Positions 36,822 to 44,807 of a stretch of 64,000 bases of DNA are shown here, in pieces (within the stretch, counting starts at the first letter, position 1; the number at the start of each line of letters is the position of its first letter). The stretch lies in contig NZ_JBHTBR010000005.1 in the NCBI RefSeq assembly GCF_042665075.1, positions 496,001 to 560,000 on the forward strand, given 5' to 3'. The stretch is from Hirschia litorea (GTDB taxonomy: Bacteria; Pseudomonadota; Alphaproteobacteria; Caulobacterales; Hyphomonadaceae). A model generated the notes under the pieces. The model was not told where the DNA came from. It searched no databases and was given only the letters and a program-made list of their open reading frames with translations. The position numbers were made by a program, and so were the translations under genes.

Positions 36822-37186
36822 CTTCTACATCCCGAGAAATTCACATGTGTACGTAAGGGGATAGTTAACTTACGCAAATTGCGAAATAGTTACCAAACTC
36901 AAGATAACCAACCTCCCCCCCTCATACACGCTTGCAAGAAAGCTCGTGGGATTTACACTCAAGACCAAAATGTCGCAGCCAATTAATCGGCAAATTATTA
37001 CTTCAAATACTTAGGAAAACATCCTTGAATACAGATTTCAAATACATTCCTTGGTGAATTCCATCTTGTACGTTTTGATCAATATCCCCAAAATACAAAT
37101 TAAAAGAACCTTTTTTTTAACTTTATATCCCTATATTCCCCACATAGACGAATTTGAGGGCTGTAGAACAACTGGGGATGCTCCTT
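36822..37186. other. Intergenic region, no gene seen
   Basis: About 365 AT-rich bases separate two unknown genes that point away from each other. It must hold divergent promoters; a TATATCCCTATATT stretch near 37125 could be part of one. Open frames here lack ribosome-binding sites. Confidence 0.4.
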
Positions 37187-37534
37187 ATGCAGACAGAAGC
37201 AAGTATTCGCGAAGAAGAAATTTCTTCACTGCTTGAAGTGGAAGGTGAGATTGTAGGGTTTATGCGCTTACTCCATAGCAAAACACCGCTTTGCTATGCT
37301 CAAGCAAGTGATCAATTTACAATGATACATGCACATGCTGCATGGACAGATTTAGCGCCTCTTGCCAGCATCGCAGATGTTGTTTGGTCAAAGCTCACAC
37401 CAGCCGATACTGGCGCACAAATGTCCCTCGATGAACGCGCTTTTGTCCGCAAACAAATGATGACATACAAATTTTTGCTACACCGCCTAATGGGTGATTA
37501 CCAAGATGAAATTGATGCAGCCATGGCAAGCTAG
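37187..37534 (+). CDS. Small hypothetical helical protein
   Basis: A 115-residue protein of unknown function, predicted to be all-helical and cytoplasmic, with no membrane segment. It begins MQTEASIREEE, has a central Trp-containing stretch (AAWTDLAPLASIADVVW) and ends MGDYQDEIDAAMAS. No family was recognised. The ATG at 37187 is preferred because GGGGA lies 8 bases upstream; ATG 37178 and TTG 37154 are in-frame alternatives. A terminator follows, so it is a single-gene unit. Confidence 0.7.
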   Translation: MQTEASIREEEISSLLEVEGEIVGFMRLLHSKTPLCYAQASDQFTMIHAHAAWTDLAPLASIADVVWSKLTPADTGAQMSLDERAFVRKQMMTYKFLLHRLMGDYQDEIDAAMAS

Positions 37535-37579
37535 TCACCTGTATCTACAATAATTTACAGAAAAAAACTCCCCACTTAC

Positions 37580-37612
37580 ACGCGCCCCTTACTCAAAAGC
37601 GGCGCGTTTTTT
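37580..37612 (+). terminator. Rho-independent terminator after small hypothetical gene
   Basis: A 7-bp GC-rich stem (acgcgcc / ggcgcgt) with a 14-base loop is followed by six T. Confidence 0.65.
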
Positions 37613-37630
37613 ATGGGACGTACGAAAAGA

Positions 37631-39424
37631 CTATACGCGACGTTTCCCACTCAACACATCGGCATAAATCTGCGGCGTCAAAACTTCGAAAGTCTCCAAC
37701 TCTTTGGAGGAAATATATAGTTCGGTATCGACCTTCTCAGGGTTAAACCCTTCTTCGACAAGCTCAACTTTTTTAAATTTAAACGATTCCGTCGTGCGTC
37801 CCGAATCCAATAAACGTAAAAAGACAGGTCTCGCAAATTCAGGCAATTGCGTCTTCACATGCGCCCAAAGTGCCGCAAAATCCAAACCTTCTTCAATTTG
37901 TATCGCCGCCATCCCAGCCCGCCCTTCATGGCCTTGAACCTCAACGCCATACACATTTGCAAGCTTCACCCCGTCAAAGGCAGACAACACTTCGCTAACT
38001 TCATTGGTAGACACATTTTCAGCTTTCCAACGATACGTGTCCCCAAGACGGTCAACGAAAAAGAAATATTGATCCTTATCACGACGCATTAGATCGCCTG
38101 TTCTGAAATAGGCATCACCTTTTTCAAACACATTCGTCAAAATCTTGTTTTTATTCTTCGACTTATCGCGATACCCTTCAAACCTCCCCCGGTTGTCATT
38201 CGGATTGATCTTCCCAATCGCCTCCCCCACTTCTTCGGGTTTAGTTTCGATACAAAAGCCATCCTCATCCCGCAAAACATCCCCGCTTTGGCTATCAACC
38301 CGAATGAGGCGAGTAGGCAATCTATGCCGTACCAGAGCAGGAATACGCCCAATCGCCCCAACTTTTCCGTCCAAATTCAGCAGATTTACATTGCCCTCTG
38401 TTGCGCCGTAAAACTCATAAATGCGTGAAATACCTGTACGCGCAACAAGCTCTCTCCACACATCTGCCCGCAAACCATTCCCAAAGCACCGCGTGATCTT
38501 ATGTTGACGCTCTTGAGGCTTGGGTGCGCAATTCATCAAAAAACGCCCCATTTCTCCAATATAAACAAAATTCGTCGCGCCGGTTTCTATCGCTGTTTCC
38601 CAAAATGTACTTGGAGAAAACTTGCGTTCAATCACAACAGCAGCGCCCGCCATAAATGCACATCCAACGGCAACCAAGCCACCTGTGGCGTGGTATAATG
38701 GCAAAGACACCATCACTCTATCTTCTGGCACAGACTTACACGCAGGCATAATCGACCGCATCATGGTCTGACATCGCGCATGCGTCATACGCGCCGCTTT
38801 AGGCAATCCCGTTGTGCCGGACGTAAAAATATAAAGCGCAACATCTTTAGCAACTAATTCAGAGCGCGGCGTTTTATCAGGGCGCGCATTTGAAACCTGC
38901 ACCAAGGCATCTTCCAGATTGCGTCCCTCTGGAGCCCCCTTACCCAAAACCCAAGCTGGCGTATCTTCATTCATATGCGGTTTGGCAGATACATATTGAT
39001 CCCAACGTGCATCGCCCATGATCAATAATTTAGCATCCACAATATTCAAACAATGCGCCAATGGCGTTGCAGCCAACTGGTTATTGATAAGCGCGCAGCG
39101 TGCTCCCAATTTAACAATGCCCAGCCAGATCGCGATAAAATCGGGCCGGTTACCCATAAGAAGCGCAACACAATCGCCCTTTTGAATACCTTGCGATTTT
39201 GCCCAATTGGCAAACACATTCGCACGCAATTCCACGTCCCTATAGGTTAGGGATTGGCCTTCAAAAATAATAGCTACATTCTCGCTATATGTATCAGCAA
39301 GGCGTTCCCAATCATCGGGCAATAAATTTGAGGAGTCTGGCGTAATATCCGATGTAGAATTTAAAATTCTCAACAAACCGCGCACATAGGTGACATCGCT
39401 TTTAAGTCGTTGAACAAAATTCAT
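37631..39424 (-). CDS. Long-chain acyl-CoA synthetase, FATP/very-long-chain type
   Basis: A 597-residue AMP-forming ligase. The P-loop reads IFTSGTTGLPKAA; the later YGATEGNVNL, YFRTGDLMRRD and DRLGDTYRWKAENVST motifs are those of the fatty-acid-transport-protein/FadD6 branch. It activates long- or very-long-chain fatty acids, or sterol/bile-acid-type carboxylates, to CoA thioesters. It is divergent from a cytochrome P450 gene with about 190 bases between them, a pairing that suggests, but does not prove, work on the same lipid-like substrate. Confidence 0.9.
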   Translation of the reverse strand: MNFVQRLKSDVTYVRGLLRILNSTSDITPDSSNLLPDDWERLADTYSENVAIIFEGQSLTYRDVELRANVFANWAKSQGIQKGDCVALLMGNRPDFIAIWLGIVKLGARCALINNQLAATPLAHCLNIVDAKLLIMGDARWDQYVSAKPHMNEDTPAWVLGKGAPEGRNLEDALVQVSNARPDKTPRSELVAKDVALYIFTSGTTGLPKAARMTHARCQTMMRSIMPACKSVPEDRVMVSLPLYHATGGLVAVGCAFMAGAAVVIERKFSPSTFWETAIETGATNFVYIGEMGRFLMNCAPKPQERQHKITRCFGNGLRADVWRELVARTGISRIYEFYGATEGNVNLLNLDGKVGAIGRIPALVRHRLPTRLIRVDSQSGDVLRDEDGFCIETKPEEVGEAIGKINPNDNRGRFEGYRDKSKNKNKILTNVFEKGDAYFRTGDLMRRDKDQYFFFVDRLGDTYRWKAENVSTNEVSEVLSAFDGVKLANVYGVEVQGHEGRAGMAAIQIEEGLDFAALWAHVKTQLPEFARPVFLRLLDSGRTTESFKFKKVELVEEGFNPEKVDTELYISSKELETFEVLTPQIYADVLSGKRRV

Positions 39425-39613
39425 TTTCCTACCCTACTCATTCGTGCTGCACACAACTTGCTCTATCAAGGTTTCTACAGGATATTTCACCAGCAAAACA
39501 CTGAATAATTAAAGAATAAGATAGTTAATCTTCTTGATATTCCTACTATTTCATAGTGATTCAATTTAGGTTAGAAGAACAATAGAATCTGATTTGTTAG
39601 GGGTATACCAAAA

Positions 39614-40852
39614 GTGTCTGAGATTGATTTTACGGACAGCCAGTATCTTCGCTCACCTCACAAAACGCTCAGTTCTCTTTTAAAAAATGGCCCATTGGTA
39701 TCGGTCAAAATTCCAAAAATCGGAAAAGCCCTTCTCGCCACCTCGAATGAAGCTATCATCGACCTCCTCAAGAGCCCGCACCGCTTCACAACCGACGCGA
39801 CGCAAGTTGGTAAAAGCCCCATATGCGCCAAAGCGGGCGGCATGCCGGATTGGAAGCCATCCAATGGAAGCCTCTTTCTTGCAGAAGGCAATCAGCACCG
39901 CACAATCCGGCATCAACTGGATATGGCATTGCGCAAATCGGGCATTAAAACACTTCGCCCCAATATCGCTGCTCTAGCAGACACGCTCATCTCCAATGCT
40001 ATACCCGCAAAAGGTTTTCCAACGGGGCATATAGATCTGGTGTCCCAGTTCAGTCGTCCCCTTCCCGCACTCGTCATGATGGAACTTATGGGCATCCCTA
40101 AAACTGATGCGCCAGATATCCTTAAACTCACCACCCAAATATCCTATCCAGAAGGGCCATTGGGCGGCATAAACCAGCAATCAGCGGGCAAGAAACTCTT
40201 TGCCTATCTTAAAGACCTCCTTGCCTCCGATGAGTTGCCGCAAGACAGCCTTTGCTTCCAACTTAAACAACAGCCCGACACCACAGCAGAGATCAATCCA
40301 GATGAACTTGCCCATCTAGCCTATTTTCTGTTGCAAGCAGGTCATTCGACCACATCTAACCTTATCGCTTTGGGATGTATGAGTTTGCTTGACCATCCCA
40401 CGCAGCTCAAAACACTGACACAAGATTGGACCAAAGCCCCAAACGCTGTTGAAGAAATTTTGCGTTACGCAGCGCCGACCCAGATGACGGCCCCACGCTA
40501 TGCAAAAGAGACATTCACCTTCTACGATCACACCTTTAAACGCGGTGATATCGTGTTTGGCTTTCTAGCGGCCACTAATATGGATTCCAGCTCTACGCCA
40601 AATCCAGATATTTTTGATATCTCCCGCAGCCCCATACGTCATATCTCATTTGGAGCAGGCGCGCACTTTTGCGGCGGCGCTCAACTAGCCCACCTCATTG
40701 CGGAGATTGCGCTTCAGCGCCTATTTACCCACCGCCCAGAACTTCAGCATGCATCAAACCTGACAAAATCCATTATCTGGTTACCCCGCTTTGGATCACG
40801 TCACCTATCCCGCTTCATCGTCAACACAACACCATCACCGGCCCGCTTTTAA
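39614..40852 (+). CDS. Cytochrome P450
   Basis: A 412-residue soluble class I-type bacterial P450. The haem-binding loop is FGAGAHFCGG (axial Cys at about 352), the I-helix oxygen-activation motif is QAGHSTTSN, the K-helix ExxR is in EEILRYAAP and the C-helix HxxxR in NQHRTIRHQ. It should hydroxylate a hydrophobic substrate using a ferredoxin and reductase; no ferredoxin gene is next to it. Start is GTG with TTAGGGG about 9 bases upstream. Divergent from the FATP-type ligase gene. Confidence 0.93.
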   Translation: MSEIDFTDSQYLRSPHKTLSSLLKNGPLVSVKIPKIGKALLATSNEAIIDLLKSPHRFTTDATQVGKSPICAKAGGMPDWKPSNGSLFLAEGNQHRTIRHQLDMALRKSGIKTLRPNIAALADTLISNAIPAKGFPTGHIDLVSQFSRPLPALVMMELMGIPKTDAPDILKLTTQISYPEGPLGGINQQSAGKKLFAYLKDLLASDELPQDSLCFQLKQQPDTTAEINPDELAHLAYFLLQAGHSTTSNLIALGCMSLLDHPTQLKTLTQDWTKAPNAVEEILRYAAPTQMTAPRYAKETFTFYDHTFKRGDIVFGFLAATNMDSSSTPNPDIFDISRSPIRHISFGAGAHFCGGAQLAHLIAEIALQRLFTHRPELQHASNLTKSIIWLPRFGSRHLSRFIVNTTPSPARF

Positions 40853-41011
40853 GTATAGTTCAAGCGCTCAACAGGCTTTAAAGTCTTAACAAAAGGTAAA
40901 CACACCCGCTACTGGGCGTTAATGATGTTAACTATCTTCACAATATTCAATCTTCTCCACAATTGACTTGAGAACACCCTTGACGAAGGCTGAATTTGCG
41001 CGTTTTCTACA

Positions 41012-41026
41012 TTAATACATGGTTAA
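41012..41026. promoter_or_regulatory. CtrA-type binding site (TTAA-N7-TTAA)
   Basis: TTAA at 41012-41015 and at 41023-41026 are separated by exactly seven bases, and the minus strand reads TTAACCATGTATTAA, the preferred TTAACCAT form. It lies 33 bases before the PH-domain gene. This matches the full CtrA consensus of Caulobacter-like alphaproteobacteria; binding is inferred. Confidence 0.5.
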
Positions 41027-41058
41027 TTGTTGAGACTTTTGTAGAGTGAGTAGAGTGA

Positions 41059-41691
41059 ATGTGTAAGAAGGCAATGTATGCCGCGATCGGGAAAATTGAA
41101 TCCGACCTTGCAAGTGATGAGAGAATCATTTGGTCAGGCTTCCCTGATAGACAGATTATTTGCAATAAAATCAAAACCTTCTACTGGAAGAATGTCGCAT
41201 TCTTTCTGACATTGGGTGCTGCTGCGGCGACAAGTTGGTTTTTCGCCCCCGCCCAAAAGAATGCAATCTTCATTGCGCTTGGCGCAACTGCACTCATGCG
41301 CGCTATTGGTGCTATCTCTGCTTGGTCAAACCGCAAGAAACGCGTCAACATGGCTTACGCGCTCACCAATAAGCGCTTAATCAGTGTTAACGGCACAAAC
41401 AATGAAATGGCGAGCTGGTATTCACCCATTATCGATTCTGTTCGTATCCAAAAACACAAGAACACATCGACCCTTAAACTACGTGATACTGAGCTGCGTT
41501 TCTCAATGGATTTATTCTACGTTGAAGATGCAAGCCGGCTAAAATCCCTTCTCACACCTTTTATCGTCAATGGCGTAAAAGCAGAGATCGAGAAGAAACC
41601 AATGCCAGCACGCGCGACACGGTCAAGAATTGCAACTCGCCCATCAAGCGTTGCCTCAAGCCAAGCTCAAGACTTACAAAAAGCAGCTTAG
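41059..41691 (+). CDS. Bacterial PH-domain membrane protein
   Basis: A 210-residue protein. SDERIIWSGFPDR at the N-terminus, two transmembrane helices (about 45-62 and 70-88) and YALTNKRLISVNG with the following beta-rich segment resemble the bPH (YdbS/YdbT-like) domain family. The C-terminus is a basic, disordered tail (RATRSRIATR...). Function is not known for the family; a membrane-associated role is likely. The CtrA-type site directly upstream suggests cell-cycle control. The ATG at 41059 was taken; ATG 41074 is an in-frame alternative with AAGAAGG very close. Confidence 0.75.
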   Translation: MCKKAMYAAIGKIESDLASDERIIWSGFPDRQIICNKIKTFYWKNVAFFLTLGAAAATSWFFAPAQKNAIFIALGATALMRAIGAISAWSNRKKRVNMAYALTNKRLISVNGTNNEMASWYSPIIDSVRIQKHKNTSTLKLRDTELRFSMDLFYVEDASRLKSLLTPFIVNGVKAEIEKKPMPARATRSRIATRPSSVASSQAQDLQKAA

Positions 41692-41754
41692 GCGCACACC
41701 AGTTCCATCAGGGTTCCTCGTAATATTCATCACCCACGAGACAGAACCCACACT

Positions 41755-41794
41755 AAAAAGGCGACGGATGCTATATCCGTCGCCTTCTTTTTTA
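41755..41794 (+). terminator. Bidirectional terminator between PH-domain and peroxiredoxin genes
   Basis: A perfect 12-bp stem (aaggcgacggat / atccgtcgcctt) with a 5-base loop is followed by T-rich sequence on the plus strand and by five T on the minus strand. It lies between convergent genes. Confidence 0.9.
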
Positions 41795-41811
41795 GTTCAT
41801 TTTAGAAAAAC

Positions 41812-42330
41812 TTAGAGATTTTTCAAAACGTTCTGCGGTGAAGATTCGCCATATGGGTCATCGCCGCAATTGTCTTCAAAGCCTGGCTCTTCAAACCATT
41901 TCTCGATTTTACCATCGTTTACGACAGCTGCGTAGCGCCATGAACGTGCACCAAAACCGATATTGTCTTTGTTGACCAACATACCCATTTTACGTGTGAA
42001 CTCACCTGAACCATCAGGGATCACTGATACGTTTTTAAGGTTTTGGCCTTTAGCCCATGCATTCATTACGAATGTGTCGTTCACAGACATACAGTAAATT
42101 GCATCAACGCCTTTAGCTTGAAACTCTGGGAAGAGTTTTTCAAAGTCTGGCAATTGGTATGTTGAACATGTTGGCGTAAACGCACCCGGCAAAGAGAAAA
42201 GTACAACTTTCTTACCTTTGAAGAAATCGTCGCTTGTCTTGTCTTCCCAACGGAATGGGTTGTCGCCACCAATGCTTTCGTCACGAACGCGTGTGTGGAA
42301 AGTAACCTTAGGAACCTGACGTCCAATCAT
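41812..42330 (-). CDS. Peroxiredoxin, Prx5/TSA family
   Basis: A 172-residue thiol peroxidase. The peroxidatic motif PGAFTPTCS carries the catalytic Cys, with the conserved VVLFSLPGAFTP lead-in, SVNDTFVMNAWAK and an ending typical of the Prx5 group. It reduces hydrogen peroxide and organic hydroperoxides using glutathione/glutaredoxin or thioredoxin. An additional Cys lies near the C-terminus (DNCGDDPYG). The ATG at 42330 has GGAGA about 9 bases upstream; a start at 42351 would add 7 residues. Single-gene unit. Confidence 0.94.
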   Translation of the reverse strand: MIGRQVPKVTFHTRVRDESIGGDNPFRWEDKTSDDFFKGKKVVLFSLPGAFTPTCSTYQLPDFEKLFPEFQAKGVDAIYCMSVNDTFVMNAWAKGQNLKNVSVIPDGSGEFTRKMGMLVNKDNIGFGARSWRYAAVVNDGKIEKWFEEPGFEDNCGDDPYGESSPQNVLKNL

Positions 42331-42569
42331 GTGCAAATCTCCATGCTGCATGGCCGCGCCCCCGTTTCGATCCCCTAGGAAATCGCCCCGTCAACGCAGC
42401 ATTTTCTAAACTCATCTCTCTTATTTAGAATTGATCTAATTAAAATCAACCCCAAGATATGAAACTTTATGCAGGTAATATAAGGAGATCATGTGACAAT
42501 TCACAACATGGTGAATCTAATATATTTCCATCCTTAATTTGCCGATGAAATCTATTCATTATTTCATCC
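42331..42569. other. Intergenic region upstream of peroxiredoxin gene
   Basis: About 240 bases hold the peroxiredoxin promoter, followed (leftwards on the minus strand from the symporter) by the symporter terminator. No open frame is supported and no OxyR-like site was identified with confidence. Confidence 0.4.
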
Positions 42570-42600
42570 CAAAACAGCCAACACATCGTGCTGGCTGTCT
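42570..42600 (-). terminator. Terminator of the dicarboxylate symporter gene
   Basis: An 11-bp stem with one mismatch (acagccaacac / gtgctggctgt) is followed on the minus strand by four T. It lies about 40 bases past the symporter gene. Confidence 0.65.
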
Positions 42601-42635
42601 TTAATCAAAGGGATAAAAAGTGCGTATTTAGATGC

Positions 42636-43937
42636 TTAAACGGAAGAAACGCGCTTAAACACCTCTTCATCCAATTCGCCTTCCCATTTAGCAACCACAG
42701 TCGCCACAGCCGCATCACCCGTAATATTAGTCACGGTACGCATCATGTCGAGCAAACGGTCAAACGGGAATAACACTGCCAACACAATCACTATCTGCTC
42801 AGGCGTACACCCAATCACAGCTAATGTGGTCGTCGCGAGGAAGAGGCTTACAGACGGAATACCCGCCGTTCCCACAGATACAAGCGTCGCCGTCATCGCC
42901 ACCATAGCGTAATCGACAAGATCAAGCTGAATGCCAAAAGCTTGCGCAGCAAACAAAGCGATCAAGCCTTGATATAGCGCTGTTCCATCCATGTTGATTG
43001 TTGCACCCAAGGGCAAAACAGATGACGCAATGGGCTTAGACACACCCAGATTTTTTTCCACACATGTAATCGTCACGGGCAAAGTCGCACTTGAAGATGA
43101 CGTAGAAAACGCCACAGCTTGTGCATCCACAATCCCACGGAAGAAGCGTATAAGCGGGAGTTTCAATATCCCCTTCACAATCCCCCCATGCGTAAACACC
43201 ATGTGCAGCGTACACGCCAAATAGTGTGCAAACACCATTTTTCCGAGCACTGTTAAAACCTGCAAGCCTTGGCTCGCCATCACCCATGTCATCAAAGCGA
43301 ACACACCAAATGGCGCTAACTCCATAATAATATGTGTGATTTTCATCATAACTTCAGCAGCACTTTCCGTCGCTTTCGCAATCGGACGTCCCGCTTCTTT
43401 GGCCATTAAACAGCCCACACCAAATATGATTGCAAAGAAAATGATTTGCAGCGTATTGCCATCCGTAAAAGCTGCCGCTGGGTTTGTGGGAATAATCTCA
43501 AGCAAGCGATCCCCCAATCCCTTCGTTGCGCCTTGCAAGCTTTCAATTTTGCTCTGCTGATCAAGTTTTGCGTCTTCACTTACCATGCCCAAATCAAAAT
43601 TTGCGCCCGGACGCACAATCGTGCCTATAGCCAAACCAATGGTTACAGCGAACAAAGTCGTCGCCATATAAAGCCCAAGCGCACGCCCACCCAAAGATCC
43701 CAGCTTTGCAGGATTGCCCATCGCCGTGACACCCGACACAAGCGTCGTGAAAATGAGAGGCACGACCAGCATTTTAATTAAATTGATGAAGGCTTTTCCG
43801 AATGGATAAATCCAATCAGTCGCAAAATCTGCGCCCTTCTCTCCTACCCCATAATGGAGACCCAGCCCCAATAATATGCCCAGCACTAACCCAAGCATAA
43901 CACGCTTCCACAGCGTTATTTTCAACCAGCCGCCCAT
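42636..43937 (-). CDS. Dicarboxylate/amino-acid:cation symporter (DAACS family)
   Basis: A 433-residue inner-membrane carrier of the GltP/DctA family with about eight helices and two re-entrant hairpins. The serine-rich FSTSSSSATLPVT and the GATINMDGTALYQG signature, including the NMDGT motif that binds the cation and substrate, are both present. It takes up C4-dicarboxylates, glutamate or aspartate with H+ or Na+. The start at 43937 is chosen because GGTGGAGATCC lies about 10 bases upstream; an in-frame ATG at 43967 would add ten residues. No regulator is adjacent. Confidence 0.94.
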   Translation of the reverse strand: MGGWLKITLWKRVMLGLVLGILLGLGLHYGVGEKGADFATDWIYPFGKAFINLIKMLVVPLIFTTLVSGVTAMGNPAKLGSLGGRALGLYMATTLFAVTIGLAIGTIVRPGANFDLGMVSEDAKLDQQSKIESLQGATKGLGDRLLEIIPTNPAAAFTDGNTLQIIFFAIIFGVGCLMAKEAGRPIAKATESAAEVMMKITHIIMELAPFGVFALMTWVMASQGLQVLTVLGKMVFAHYLACTLHMVFTHGGIVKGILKLPLIRFFRGIVDAQAVAFSTSSSSATLPVTITCVEKNLGVSKPIASSVLPLGATINMDGTALYQGLIALFAAQAFGIQLDLVDYAMVAMTATLVSVGTAGIPSVSLFLATTTLAVIGCTPEQIVIVLAVLFPFDRLLDMMRTVTNITGDAAVATVVAKWEGELDEEVFKRVSSV

Positions 43938-44054
43938 TAAAAAGGATCTCCACCTCGAAAAAATCAAGTTTAGACACTATGTCTACAGAAATTGCGGTCA
44001 AGGAGTAGATTATGCCTCTTGCCATTTATCTCGTTACAGCATCAAAATAACCAT

Positions 44055-44765
44055 ATGATTTCTAAGTTGAATAATATACGGGCCATTGGTGATGTGCATG
44101 GCCACCCTGACAGTCTTGAAGCTGCCGCTGGAAGTGCCGATCACATCATATTATTGGGAGACCTAGTAGACCGCGGCCCCGACAGTGCAGGTGTTTTAAG
44201 ATTAGCTCTGAATTGGATCGATTCAGGCCGCGCTTATCTTGTGCGCTCAAACCATGATGATAAATTATATCGCATGCTGATAGGGAATAATATCCGCATG
44301 AATCGCGAATTATCTCAAACCCTGAAAAGCATTGCCAATGCACCAGACGGGAAAGAGCTAAAAGAGCGCTTTATCAAAATATATGCGGATACACCTCACA
44401 TTCTACGCATGGGCCAATTTGTGTTTGCGCATGGTGCTGTCAGTCCTTTTCATTTTGCCCCACCAGATGAGCCAATGAACCTCAATCGTCTGCGTCGCCG
44501 CATTGAAAACATGGCGTTGTATGGTGAAGTGCGCGGTGATCGTGATGAAGAAGGTCGCCCTGTGCGCCATTATGATTGGGTTGAAAGCCTTCCCGAAGGC
44601 ATCACTGCCGTTGTGGGTCACGATATCCGAGCCGAACAACCTTTCATTCACACCGCAGACAATGGCCGCCGTGCCATCTTCCTAGATACGGGATGTGGGA
44701 AAGGTGGACCACTATCTTATATAGATTTGCCTAGTGAGGAAGTTGGACAAATTCCCGTGGCATAA
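44055..44765 (+). CDS. Calcineurin-like metallophosphoesterase (protein phosphatase / ApaH type)
   Basis: A 236-residue phosphoesterase. The metal-binding motifs GDVHG (near residue 12), GDLVDRGP and the 'GNHE'-type motif (here SNHDD), and a late histidine (GHDIR) are all in order. Such enzymes act as serine/threonine or tyrosine protein phosphatases, or as diadenosine tetraphosphatases (PrpE/ApaH); the ligand cannot be told from sequence. The ATG at 44055 is chosen because the preceding in-frame sequence is unlike the family; its ribosome-binding site is weak. It is 42 bases upstream of hrpB. Confidence 0.82.
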   Translation: MISKLNNIRAIGDVHGHPDSLEAAAGSADHIILLGDLVDRGPDSAGVLRLALNWIDSGRAYLVRSNHDDKLYRMLIGNNIRMNRELSQTLKSIANAPDGKELKERFIKIYADTPHILRMGQFVFAHGAVSPFHFAPPDEPMNLNRLRRRIENMALYGEVRGDRDEEGRPVRHYDWVESLPEGITAVVGHDIRAEQPFIHTADNGRRAIFLDTGCGKGGPLSYIDLPSEEVGQIPVA

Positions 44766-44807
44766 TCCCATCTTGCAGCAAGCGTCATTCCTGCGTATCG
44801 CTGAGGC

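Noticed and set aside
42331..42569. OxyR- or Fur-like operator upstream of the peroxiredoxin gene
   Set aside because: AT-rich partial matches are present, but none is clear enough to separate from background.
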